From a bacterium (GTDB lineage Bacteria > Patescibacteriota > Andersenbacteria > UBA10190): a stretch of DNA of 50,231 nucleotides. The DNA is taken from assembly GCA_030698495.1 (NCBI GenBank), contig JAUYKA010000023.1, forward strand, positions 1 through 50,231, read 5' to 3'. A program made the translations under genes and the position numbers. Below are positions 42,469 to 49,987 of this stretch, piece after piece. The stretch's first letter is position 1. Every line of letters begins with the position of its first letter. The notes beneath the pieces were generated by a model. That model ran no database searches. It was not told the origin of the DNA and saw only the letters and a program-made list of their open reading frames with translations.

Positions 42469-42774
42469 ATGGCAAAACTAATCAAATTAGCCCTAAGCTC
42501 CGCGGCCATTGCTTCTCTGGCCCTCATGGTGTCTCCCGTTTACGCTGCCGGTTCACACTGGAATTGGCGTTCTAATAACCCGCATTATTCCAATTCATCC
42601 AGTCCGTCTGGCACATCCATAAACAACACCGTAAGTGTTAATGTAACCAACAATAACACTTCATCGGCGACGGCTACGGCCACAAACTCGACTACAACAC
42701 CGGCTGTAGCACCGTCCACGACTGTTTATAGGCCCTATTACTACCCTTACTTCTGGTGGGGTTGGTGGTGGTAA
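42469..42774 (+). CDS. Secreted protein with Trp-rich C-terminus, copy 2
   Basis: 101 aa. Signal peptide MAKLIKLALSSAAIASLALM...YA, almost identical in plan to copy 1. Short mature region SHWNWRSNNPHYSNSSSPSG, then VSVNVTNNNTSSATATATNS and tail YRPYYYPYFWWGWWW. GGGGGTGA Shine-Dalgarno 12 nt upstream. Aromatic tail could insert in a membrane or self-assemble (inference); Asn/Thr repeats are typical of exported, low-complexity surface proteins. No family recognised. Confidence 0.75.
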   Translation: MAKLIKLALSSAAIASLALMVSPVYAAGSHWNWRSNNPHYSNSSSPSGTSINNTVSVNVTNNNTSSATATATNSTTTPAVAPSTTVYRPYYYPYFWWGWWW

Positions 42775-42805
42775 TTAAACCGCTCAAGTAATCAAGCGGC
42801 TACTT

Positions 42806-42838
42806 TCGTCCTCTGTAAAATGATTTTATGGAGGACGA
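42806..42838 (+). terminator. Hairpin after copy 2, possible terminator
   Basis: TCGTCCTC/GAGGACGA outer stem with TAAAA/TTTTA inner stem separated by a TG/TG mismatch. No strong T-run after it. A CCGCT/AGCGG hairpin precedes it at about 42780. Confidence 0.5.
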
Positions 42839-43026
42839 TTCGTATTATCACTCATATAAAACTATCTCGCGGTTTGCCATACCGCCAGGGTATTGCATAT
42901 TTTCGCGCCATAATATACCATCTTCTCATAAGGCCGCTAGAGGCCTTTTTAAAAACCGAAAAATTATTCCCAAAAACCTCATTGTGATATTGTTATAACA
43001 CAGTGCATTCACAAGCAGTAAACTAT

Positions 43027-43251
43027 ATGCCTAAAAATCCAAAATTAATTGCGTCATTTATCAGGTTACCCCAGGCTGTCCTGCGATTTATTAAAGAATC
43101 TCGTGATGAAATCAAAAAAGTTTCCTGGCCATCCAGACAAACTACCGTCCGCTATACCATAATTGTAATTGGCAGCTCTCTTGCCCTTGGTGCCGTTACT
43201 GGCGGGTTAGATTATGTCCTGACAATCGTTCTGGAAAGAGTCATTATATAA
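43027..43251 (+). CDS. secE: Protein translocase subunit SecE
   Basis: 74 aa from ATG at 43027. Single-membrane-span bacterial SecE: RFIKESRDEIKKVSWPSRQTTVRYTIIVIGSSLALGAVTGGLDYVL with the conserved amphipathic helix and EIKKVxWPSR motif before the span. The frame could begin at a GTG eight codons upstream. Followed by nusG 29 nt later, in the usual secE-nusG-rplK-rplA order. Confidence 0.93.
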   Translation: MPKNPKLIASFIRLPQAVLRFIKESRDEIKKVSWPSRQTTVRYTIIVIGSSLALGAVTGGLDYVLTIVLERVII

Positions 43252-43280
43252 TTTCTTAAATTATTATTAACCTTGTTCTT

Positions 43281-43859
43281 ATGGCTGAAGAGTCTCCAAC
43301 TCAATCGAGTTCACAGCCGGTTTCATCTCCGGAAGATACCAGCTGGTATGTTTTACATACTTATTCCGGCTACGAAGATAATGTCGCCCGCAATTTAAAA
43401 CAGCGTATCGAATCAATGGGCATGGAAGATAAGATATTTCAAGTTGTCGTGCCTCGCGAGAAAAAGATTCGTGTAAAAAACGGCCAGCGTCGCGTTATCG
43501 AAGAACGCCTTTTTCCGGGCTATGTGTTAGTCCAAATGATTGTCACGGAAGACTCCTGGTACGTTGTGCGCAACACTCCCAATGTAACCGGCTTTGTCGG
43601 TTCCGGCACCACTCCCACACCAGTCTCCGGTCAGGAAGTCGATCGTTTACTGAAACGAATGGGTGAAAACGAACCCAAATACAAAATTGACGTTCAGGAA
43701 GGTGATTCGGTAAAAATCACAGACGGACCGTTCAAAGACTTTGACGGTAAGATTTCCGAGGTCAACGATTCTAAAGGCACGGTCAAAGTGCTGGTTAACG
43801 TCTTTGGCCGCGAGACCCCGGTCGAGCTTGATTATCTGCAAATCAAAAAAGGAGCGTAA
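43281..43859 (+). CDS. nusG: Transcription termination/antitermination factor NusG
   Basis: 192 aa. NGN domain (WYVLHTYSGYEDNVARNLKQRI, FPGYVLVQM, VVRNTPNVTGFVGSGTTPTPV) and C-terminal KOW domain (GDSVKITDGPFKDFDGKISEVNDSKGTVKVLVNVFGRETPVELDYLQI). Full length. A type A repeat follows before rplK. Confidence 0.96.
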   Translation: MAEESPTQSSSQPVSSPEDTSWYVLHTYSGYEDNVARNLKQRIESMGMEDKIFQVVVPREKKIRVKNGQRRVIEERLFPGYVLVQMIVTEDSWYVVRNTPNVTGFVGSGTTPTPVSGQEVDRLLKRMGENEPKYKIDVQEGDSVKITDGPFKDFDGKISEVNDSKGTVKVLVNVFGRETPVELDYLQIKKGA

Positions 43860-43860
43860 G

Positions 43861-44000
43861 AACAATTTTCAATTTCCAATTACCAATTTCCATATAAATC
43901 TCAATTTTCAATACTCAAACCCGCCAAAAAATATAGTTCGTAATTAGAAATTGTAGCATTGGAAATTATATGAAAATTGGAAATTGAGAATTGAAAATTA
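43861..44000. repeat. Type A inverted word repeat between nusG and rplK
   Basis: Left arm CAATTTTCAATTTCCAATTA CC...CTCAATTTTCAATACTC. Right arm TTAGAAATTGTAGCATTGG, ATGAAAATTGGAAATTGAG. Interrupts an otherwise standard operon. Confidence 0.75.
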
Positions 44001-44047
44001 TTGACTAAGAATCAAGAATAAGCTATAAATACACTTCAATAACACCT

Positions 44048-44470
44048 ATGGCCAAACCTATCAAAACCAAATTAAAACTCCAGGCTCCCGCCGGAAAAGC
44101 CACCCCTGCGCCCCCCATCGGTCCAGCCCTAGGACAGCACGGCATCAATATTCAGGATTTCGTCGCCCGTTTCAATGACATGACTAAAGACATGGGAGGA
44201 GACATTATTCCTGTTGAAGTTACTGTTTACGAAGATCGCTCCATCGATCTGCTCTTAAAGACTCCACCGGCCGCCGAGCTGCTGAAAAAAGCGGCTGGTA
44301 TTAGTAAAGGATCCAGCAAGCCTAATACCGACAAAGTTGGTTCTGTCACCAAAACGCAAATAAAAGAGATAGCTGAACGCAAAATGGCCGATCTATCCGC
44401 TCGCGACTTAGAAGCCGCCATGAAAATCATTGCCGGTACTGCCCGGTCTATGGGTATAGAGATTAAATAG
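44048..44470 (+). CDS. rplK: 50S ribosomal protein L11
   Basis: 140 aa. [31 protein letters not shown] and [15 protein letters not shown] are standard L11, as are the C-terminal rRNA-binding helices ([40 protein letters not shown]). Normal length. No Shine-Dalgarno. Confidence 0.97.
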   Translation: MAKPIKTKLKLQAPAGKATPAPPIGPALGQHGINIQDFVARFNDMTKDMGGDIIPVEVTVYEDRSIDLLLKTPPAAELLKKAAGISKGSSKPNTDKVGSVTKTQIKEIAERKMADLSARDLEAAMKIIAGTARSMGIEIK

Positions 44471-44553
44471 ATATCAATCTACCTGCAATTTTACATTATT
44501 TGGTTTTGAAAATTGAGAAATTTAATAATTGATTAAAAATTAAAAACTACTTT

Positions 44554-44583
44554 GCCCGCCGTAGCTTTATGCGAAGGCCGGGG
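44554..44583. repeat. Family H hairpin between rplK and rplA
   Basis: GCCCGCCGTAGCTTTATGCG AAGGCCGGGG: same core as 33095 and 5204. Confidence 0.65.
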
Positions 44584-44601
44584 AAATTAAAAATTATCCA
44601 T

Positions 44602-45279
44602 ATGCCGGGAAAAACATACCGTAAGACAAAAGAACAAGCACCTACGAAAGCCGTAGATCTAACAAGCGCTGTTGGGTTTATCAAAGAGCACGTTCGCAAA
44701 TCCTTTAACGAGACTATTGAACTGCACGTTCGACTCGGTATTGATACTAAGAAATCAGACCAGACAGTACGCGGCAATGTTGTCTTGCCCGGCGGTTCAC
44801 CCAAGCAAAAACGCATTGTAGTCTTTGCCGCCAGTGCCGTCGACCAAAAAGCAGCCCAATTGGCAGGTGCCACCCTGGCTGGTGGGGAGGATCTTATTGA
44901 TAAAATTGCCAAAGAGGGAAAATTATCTGCCGACCTGACCGTTGCTGTACCCACTCTAATGCCCAAAATTGCTAAGATCGCTCGAATTTTGGGCCCTCAA
45001 GGTTTAATGCCCAACCCCAAAACCGGTACGGTCTCGCCGGATCCTGCCGGCGTAGTTAAAAAACTCATGGCTGGACAAGCTTCTTTCAAAATGGATCAGC
45101 AAGGCAATATTCATGAAGCGATCGGTAAAGCGGACTGGGAAGAAAAAAGGATTATTGCCAACGCGACAGTACTGTTAGACGCTATCCGTGCCGCCCGCCC
45201 CACTACGGCTAAAGGGGAATTCATCAAAAGCGTTACGCTATCCAGTACTATGGGCCCAGGGATAAAAATCGCCAACTAA
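44602..45279 (+). CDS. rplA: 50S ribosomal protein L1
   Basis: 225 aa from ATG at 44602 (MPGKTYRKTKEQ). The upstream ATG of the frame lies in the family H hairpin and was rejected. L1 motifs: FNETIELHVRLGIDTKKSDQTVRGNVVLPGG, ILGPQGLMPNPKTGTV, and GKADWEEKRIIANATVLLDAI. Normal length. rplJ/rplL do not follow; the next genes are tmk-like. Confidence 0.95.
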   Translation: MPGKTYRKTKEQAPTKAVDLTSAVGFIKEHVRKSFNETIELHVRLGIDTKKSDQTVRGNVVLPGGSPKQKRIVVFAASAVDQKAAQLAGATLAGGEDLIDKIAKEGKLSADLTVAVPTLMPKIAKIARILGPQGLMPNPKTGTVSPDPAGVVKKLMAGQASFKMDQQGNIHEAIGKADWEEKRIIANATVLLDAIRAARPTTAKGEFIKSVTLSSTMGPGIKIAN

Positions 45280-45284
45280 ACACA

Positions 45285-45400
45285 AAGGGCAAAACGAAAA
45301 ATGAAAAATAACAATTCAAAACCTCAAAGAATTACTTCGTGGTAATTTTGAATTATACATTGTTGCTTTTCATTTACGCTTTAAGTTTTGCGTTTATGTT
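45285..45400. repeat. Type B inverted word repeat after rplA
   Basis: GGGCAAAACGAAAAATGAAA AATAACAATTC left arm; right arm TTGTTGCTTTTCATTTACGC and TAAGTTTTGCG. Runs to about 5 nt before the next start. Confidence 0.7.
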
Positions 45401-45405
45401 TCAAT

Positions 45406-46134
45406 ATGATACGAACTTCAGAAACAAATAAAACACAGTATAATCAATCAGGCTTGTTAATAAGTTTCGACGGTATCGATTCTTCCGGAAAAGAAACCCA
45501 AGCCAAAAAACTAACGGAACGCCTGCGTTTTACCGGACACATCGTTCATCGATTTGAAACGCCTGATTATTCTCTTCCCAGCGGTCAAGAATTAAAAAGA
45601 AAGCTGCAAAACCTTGATGGACCATGGCCCGATATTCCCTGGGAAGAAAAAATGCGTCTCTTTGCGCGTAACCGCGCCGAACACCGCGATGAAGTAATAA
45701 AAGCTCTCCGAGAAGGCGCCATTGTTATCTACGACCGCTATATACCAAGCAGTTTGGCTTTTATGACTATTGAAGCCTTAAAACCGCAAGAGGCTAATCT
45801 ATATCGAAACAAAATCCACGAGGCGGTCACACAGGAAGAATACATTAAAAACAAAATGCCGCACGAGGATTTATCTATTATCTTAGATGTACCGCCGACC
45901 GTATCTTCTAGTTTATTAGAGAAACGAAAAGAAAAACTGCACGATAACGACGAATACACCGATCATATCGGTGTCCAACAACGGTTATACAACGAATACG
46001 ACCTACTTTGTGAACAAGAACCGCGTCATTTTCTAAGAGTGAAATGTGTTATTGATAACGAACTTCTTAGTATAGATGACACATCTGAACTGGTTTGGGA
46101 GGGCATTACCCAACGCTTTCCGCAGTTAAAATGA
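45406..46134 (+). CDS. Thymidylate kinase homologue 1
   Basis: 242 aa from ATG at 45406. P-loop GIDSSGKETQ at 23-32, DRYIPSSLAFMTIEA (DRY/R motif) at about 110, and a long LID-like region with acidic/basic pairs. dTMP kinases normally run about 210 aa, so it is long. Probably phosphorylates dTMP or another dNMP. It is paired with a second homologue and with dut/dcd nearby, giving a small dTTP-supply cluster. Confidence 0.8.
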   Translation: MIRTSETNKTQYNQSGLLISFDGIDSSGKETQAKKLTERLRFTGHIVHRFETPDYSLPSGQELKRKLQNLDGPWPDIPWEEKMRLFARNRAEHRDEVIKALREGAIVIYDRYIPSSLAFMTIEALKPQEANLYRNKIHEAVTQEEYIKNKMPHEDLSIILDVPPTVSSSLLEKRKEKLHDNDEYTDHIGVQQRLYNEYDLLCEQEPRHFLRVKCVIDNELLSIDDTSELVWEGITQRFPQLK

Positions 46135-46206
46135 AGCTGGAGGTTAAATGCCAAATGTAAATCAACCTCGCAAAATGACATTTACAAACATTTAATCTAC
46201 TATGTA

Positions 46207-46875
46207 ATGATGCCTAACAAATCCTCCAAGCACCCATTTATAGTTATAGAGGCTCTCGATGCAGGCGGCAGCCAAACCCAAACCGACCTGCTCACCAGTC
46301 GCCTGCGCCGCGAGAAAATCAACACGCTCCAACTGCATTTTCCTCATGAGGACCGCGCCACCGGCCGATTGATTTACGACAAATTCTTGCACAATCATAA
46401 CCGCCATAATTTCTCCAAACGCGAACAAGCCCTACTGTATATCCAGGATTTCTATTCGCGCAATGAAGATATTATCGACCACCTTAAGAGTGGGGACCAG
46501 CGTGCCGTTGTTTCCGACCGCTATTGCACCAGTACCTATGCCTATCAAACAATCGGGTTAGCTGGCCGAGCTAGGAAAAACATGATCAACTGGCTCAACT
46601 GGCTCTGTTATGAAAAAGAACCACATCTTCATCGCCCCGATGCTGTCATTTTTCTCGATACTCCCGTAGAAACTTCCCTGCAACGCCTAAGCAGTAAAAA
46701 GAATGATTATTTTGAAAATAAACAAAAACTTACCGCTATCCGCAATAGCTATCTAAAAATAGCGCATGAACAAAAATGGCATGTCCTCGACAGTATGAAC
46801 ACAAACAATCAAGAGCGTACCCGCGCCGATCTCCACCGCGCCATTTGGCAATTAGTCGCCCCTCTTTTACACTGA
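46207..46875 (+). CDS. Thymidylate kinase homologue 2 with altered P-loop
   Basis: 222 aa (ATG ATG; either could start). The family fold is clear: VVSDRYCTSTYAYQTIG (DRYxxSTxAYQ), PDAVIFLDTPVETSLQRL and the LID-region RLSSKKNDYFENKQKLTAIRNSY. But the Walker A segment reads EALDAGGSQTQT at 15-26 where the family has EGxDGxGKSTQ: the invariant Lys is Ser. Either an alternative P-loop lineage or an inactive/regulatory copy. Starts 72 nt after homologue 1. Confidence 0.82.
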   Translation: MMPNKSSKHPFIVIEALDAGGSQTQTDLLTSRLRREKINTLQLHFPHEDRATGRLIYDKFLHNHNRHNFSKREQALLYIQDFYSRNEDIIDHLKSGDQRAVVSDRYCTSTYAYQTIGLAGRARKNMINWLNWLCYEKEPHLHRPDAVIFLDTPVETSLQRLSSKKNDYFENKQKLTAIRNSYLKIAHEQKWHVLDSMNTNNQERTRADLHRAIWQLVAPLLH

Positions 46876-46879
46876 AAAC

Positions 46880-47257
46880 ATGGCTAATAAAAAAATCTGG
46901 TTCATATCCCATCCTACCGGCGGTCCGCAACACACCCCGACATTCTTCAGCGCCGTCAACCAATTTGCTGCCGCTAACGCCAAAGCGGTTAAAGTTATTT
47001 TACCTCATGAAGTCCAGGAACAGGTTCAACTCACCAAGGACGACATCAACGCTGCCGATTTGATATTGGCTGAAGTTTCCATTGCCTCCACCGGCAGCGG
47101 CATAGAGCTGGGCTGGGCCAATGCCAACAATAAACCCGTTATCGCTTTTCATCAAAGCACCTCGCCCATTTCTCCTTCCATTCAGTTTGTCGCCACTGCC
47201 ATCCACGCGTATCTGACGGAAGAGCACATCACTAAAGTCCTGGAAACACTACTCTAA
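46880..47257 (+). CDS. 2'-deoxynucleoside 5'-phosphate N-hydrolase-like (Rcl/DNPH1 superfamily)
   Basis: 125 aa. ADLILAEVSIASTGSGIELGWANANNKPVIAFHQ fits the nucleoside deoxyribosyltransferase/DNPH1 active-site region (Asp, Glu and S-x-G-x-G-x-E-x-G). Starts 4 nt after the second kinase, so co-translated with it. Expected role: cleaving or sanitising deoxynucleotides. Family is broad and the exact substrate is unknown. Confidence 0.75.
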   Translation: MANKKIWFISHPTGGPQHTPTFFSAVNQFAAANAKAVKVILPHEVQEQVQLTKDDINAADLILAEVSIASTGSGIELGWANANNKPVIAFHQSTSPISPSIQFVATAIHAYLTEEHITKVLETLL

Positions 47258-47258
47258 C

Positions 47259-47338
47259 AAGTAAATACAGTGAATAAAGTAAATTAAGTAAATACAGCCA
47301 CTGTATTCACTGTACTTGCTTTATTTACTGTATTTACT
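47259..47338. repeat. Type D inverted word repeat
   Basis: AAGTAAATACAGTGAATAAAG, AAATTAAGTAAATACAG against CTGTATTCACTGTACTTGC, TTTATTTACTGTATTTACT: near-perfect 35-bp imperfect palindrome. Lies between converging genes and could terminate both. Confidence 0.8.
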
Positions 47339-47345
47339 GGAAAAG

Positions 47346-47768
47346 TTACCGTCCCGAACTCCCAAATCCTCTGGTGCCACGCTGGGAATCTTCTAAATCT
47401 TGAACTTCCTCGATTTGTGTTGGCTCGAATTTCTGTAAAATACACTGTATTATTTTGTCACCTTTCTTTATCTCGTAAGGTTCATTGGTCGTATTCAGTA
47501 AAACTACTTTCCATTCACCCCGGTAGCCCGAGTCAATCACGCCGGCCAGTCGATGAATACCCTTACTGCCCAAGCCGGAGCGGTCCCAAAGCAGTGCCAC
47601 ATATCCCTTTGAAAACTCCGTCGTAATTCCGGTAGAAAACATGTGCCTCTCGCCGGGCTCAAGCGTATAAGATTCATTGGTAAAAATATCAATCCCCGCG
47701 TCCGTCGGATTTTCTTTTGTCGGTAAAATCGCGTCAGCGGATAACTTTTTAACCTTAAAATCAATCAT
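47346..47768 (-). CDS. dut: dUTP diphosphatase
   Basis: 140 aa trimeric dUTPase. All five motifs can be read: PTDAGIDIFT, WDRSGLGSKGI, GVIDSGYRGEWKVVL, KIIQCILQKF and RGTRGFGSSGR. Makes dUMP for thymidylate synthesis and keeps uracil out of DNA. Divergent from the dNMP-kinase genes; followed on the same strand by none before dcd upstream. Confidence 0.96.
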   Translation of the reverse strand: MIDFKVKKLSADAILPTKENPTDAGIDIFTNESYTLEPGERHMFSTGITTEFSKGYVALLWDRSGLGSKGIHRLAGVIDSGYRGEWKVVLLNTTNEPYEIKKGDKIIQCILQKFEPTQIEEVQDLEDSQRGTRGFGSSGR

Positions 47769-47864
47769 ATTAAAAAAGCAAAAGTTAAAATGAAAAGCAC
47801 ATTAACGTTGTTAATCTTTTGAGTTTTAAGTTGTTCTTTTTCGTTTTGCACTTTTCGTTTTACG
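47769..47864. repeat. Type B inverted word repeat between dut and dcd
   Basis: AAAAAGCAAAAGTTAAAATG ... CTTTTGAGTTTTAAGTTG ... CGTTTTGCACTTTTCGTTTT. Same words as 48441 and 45285. Confidence 0.7.
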
Positions 47865-48440
47865 TTATTTGTAGTTCTTTGCCCCCGACGCACTCTCGGT
47901 CGTACTCTTACGGCCAAAATATTGAGCACCTTTCTTCAAATAATATGGCTGGTCGGCGGGGGAGGATAACGGCTCGAACATTAATTGGCAAATACGCATC
48001 TTCGGATGCAGCAATATCGGCACCATACCGATATTGCGCAATTCCAGTGTCAGCACGCCCCGCCAGCCGGCATCAATATGACTGGCGGTGGAATGGATCA
48101 CCAACCCCATTCGTCCCAGGCTGCTGCGGCCTTCAATGCGAGCCGCCAAGTCGTTCGGCCACTCCACCCATTCCAAAGTTGATCCCAGCACAAACTCATT
48201 GGGATGAATCACATAAGGCTCGTTTTTCGAAATTATTACTTCTTCTGTCATGCCGTCGGTTGTCGCAGGATCAAGAGGGTCCACAAACGGCTGCTTGCGA
48301 TGTTTAAAAACCAAAAAATGATAACCCAAGCGCAAATCCAAACTGGATGATCCCAACTGGGTTTTTAAATCCGGCGTCGGTTTAACGATTATTTTTCCCG
48401 TTTTTAATGCCGCTTTTATATCTTTGTCTGATAGAATCAT
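47865..48440 (-). CDS. dcd: dCTP deaminase
   Basis: 191 aa. Deaminates dCTP to dUTP. LGSSSLDLRLGYHF, ARIEGRSSLGRMGLVIHSTASHIDAGWRGVLTLELRN (catalytic Glu in TLELRN) and C-terminal KKGAQYFGR are diagnostic. Whether it is the mono- or bifunctional (dCTP deaminase/dUTPase) type is not clear; a separate dut next door suggests monofunctional. Confidence 0.94.
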   Translation of the reverse strand: MILSDKDIKAALKTGKIIVKPTPDLKTQLGSSSLDLRLGYHFLVFKHRKQPFVDPLDPATTDGMTEEVIISKNEPYVIHPNEFVLGSTLEWVEWPNDLAARIEGRSSLGRMGLVIHSTASHIDAGWRGVLTLELRNIGMVPILLHPKMRICQLMFEPLSSPADQPYYLKKGAQYFGRKSTTESASGAKNYK

Positions 48441-48555
48441 AAAAAACTCAAAAGTTAAAACGAAAAACTAAAAACTACAACAAAAAAGAAAAAACCGTAA
48501 CAAAGTCTTTTCAATTTTATATTGTTGTTTTACGTTTTTCATTTTGCCTTTTACG
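48441..48555. repeat. Type B inverted word repeat between dcd and glyA
   Basis: AAAAACTCAAAAGTTAAAAC, GAAAAACTAAAAACTAC against TTGTTGTTTTACGTTTTTC, CATTTTGCCTTTTACG. Confidence 0.7.
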
Positions 48556-49908
48556 TTAAAAATCTAATGGGTATTTCTTACATAATTGCTTAACCTCTTT
48601 GGCAATCTTGGTAATTTTTTTAGAATTCTTCACTTGCTCTTCAAATTTATCAAAAGGCAAGTCCGCCCAAGGAGTGATGATGTCCATTACTTCATTCATC
48701 CAGCGCGCAATCCGCGGCATCTGGGCTTGCTTCATACCGCGAGTTGTCACCCAAGGCGTACCCACGCGCAACGCCGAGGGATCAGCGGGAGAACGCGTCT
48801 CCTGCGGCATGGTATTAAAATTAGCCACTATACCGGCCAGCGCCAGGGCTCGCGCAAATTTCTTCCCTAAAATCGGCTTATTGGTCAAATCAATCAAAAT
48901 CAAATGCTTGTCTGCCCCGCCGGCCACCAATTGAAAGTCATATTTAGACAGCTCTGCTGCCAACGCTTTAGCATTCAAAACTACCTGCTGGGCATATCGC
49001 TTAAAATTAGGCTTCAACGCCTCACCTAAACCCACACAAATTCCGGCGATATTATGATTGTGCGGTCCGCCCTGTAAGCCTGGCAGGACTGCCCGGTTTA
49101 TTTTTTTAATTAGATCCTCGTGCGCCAAAATAATCGCGCCGCGGCCCGACCGCAGCGTCTTATGTGTCGTCATAGTCACTATATCCGCGATACCGACAGG
49201 AGAGGGGATAACGCCGGCCGCCACCAGTCCGGCCTCATGCGCAATGTCTGCCATATATAACGCCCCTGCTTTTTTGGCAATCTGCTTGATCCATCGGTAC
49301 TTGATATCTCGTGGATAAGCCGTGCCTCCGGTAATGATCAGCTTTGGCTTATACTTCATCGCAATCCTCTCAATCTCTGCGTAATCAAACTGCCGTGTCT
49401 TCGGATCTGTTTTATACTGCACCGTCTTAAATATCTTTGACGTAATGTGCACCCGACGGCTGCCCCCCTCATAAACCAAATCATTAGGATCGGGCGTTTT
49501 CTTTGGCTCATAAGACCAGCCGTGCGACAAATGACCGCCGTCCGGCAAATACATTCCCATCATAGTGTCGCCGATATCCAACACCGCCAGATACACCGCC
49601 AAATTGGCATTACTGCCCGATAGTGCCTGCACATTAGCGCCCCAACTCTTCGGCGTCCGAAACAACTTAAGTGCCCGGTCAATAGCCAACTGTTCCAGCT
49701 CGTCTATATTCTCGTTTCCCTCGTAATACCGCTGTCCCACATTGCCTTCCGAGTACTTATGCATCACCACCGACCCCACCGCTTTCCGCACGGCCGGGGA
49801 AAAGAAATTCTCCGACGGAATCAACGACAAATTCTCCTCCTGCCGTTTTTCCTCTGCCTTAATAATCGCAAAGACTTTCGGGTCAGTTTTTTGTAACTTG
49901 CTTGGCAT
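48556..49908 (-). CDS. glyA: Serine hydroxymethyltransferase
   Basis: 450 aa PLP enzyme. SLIPSENFFSPAVRKAVGSVV, KYSEGNVGQRYYEGNENID, VQALSGSNANLAVYLAVL, and the PLP-binding Lys250 in MTTHKTLRSGRGAII. Links serine/glycine to one-carbon units and so to thymidylate and purine synthesis encoded nearby. The TATAAA box is 6 nt from the ATG, with GGAG touching the start codon, so the mRNA is likely leaderless. Confidence 0.96.
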   Translation of the reverse strand: MPSKLQKTDPKVFAIIKAEEKRQEENLSLIPSENFFSPAVRKAVGSVVMHKYSEGNVGQRYYEGNENIDELEQLAIDRALKLFRTPKSWGANVQALSGSNANLAVYLAVLDIGDTMMGMYLPDGGHLSHGWSYEPKKTPDPNDLVYEGGSRRVHITSKIFKTVQYKTDPKTRQFDYAEIERIAMKYKPKLIITGGTAYPRDIKYRWIKQIAKKAGALYMADIAHEAGLVAAGVIPSPVGIADIVTMTTHKTLRSGRGAIILAHEDLIKKINRAVLPGLQGGPHNHNIAGICVGLGEALKPNFKRYAQQVVLNAKALAAELSKYDFQLVAGGADKHLILIDLTNKPILGKKFARALALAGIVANFNTMPQETRSPADPSALRVGTPWVTTRGMKQAQMPRIARWMNEVMDIITPWADLPFDKFEEQVKNSKKITKIAKEVKQLCKKYPLDF

Positions 49909-49987
49909 CTCCTATTTATAACCCTAAATATTGCATAAATCCAGCAAAAATATACCAAATATAAGCAAACAAACAAAGGGGCTCCTC
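49909..49987. promoter_or_regulatory. glyA promoter region
   Basis: Minus strand: TATAAA then TAGGAG then ATG at 49908. No clear -35 box at normal spacing. No other feature before the ISL3 fragment. Confidence 0.45.

Noticed and set aside
46207-46875. Pseudogene call for thymidylate kinase homologue 2
   Set aside because: Apart from the P-loop change the frame is intact, full length and keeps the other motifs, with tight spacing to the next gene.
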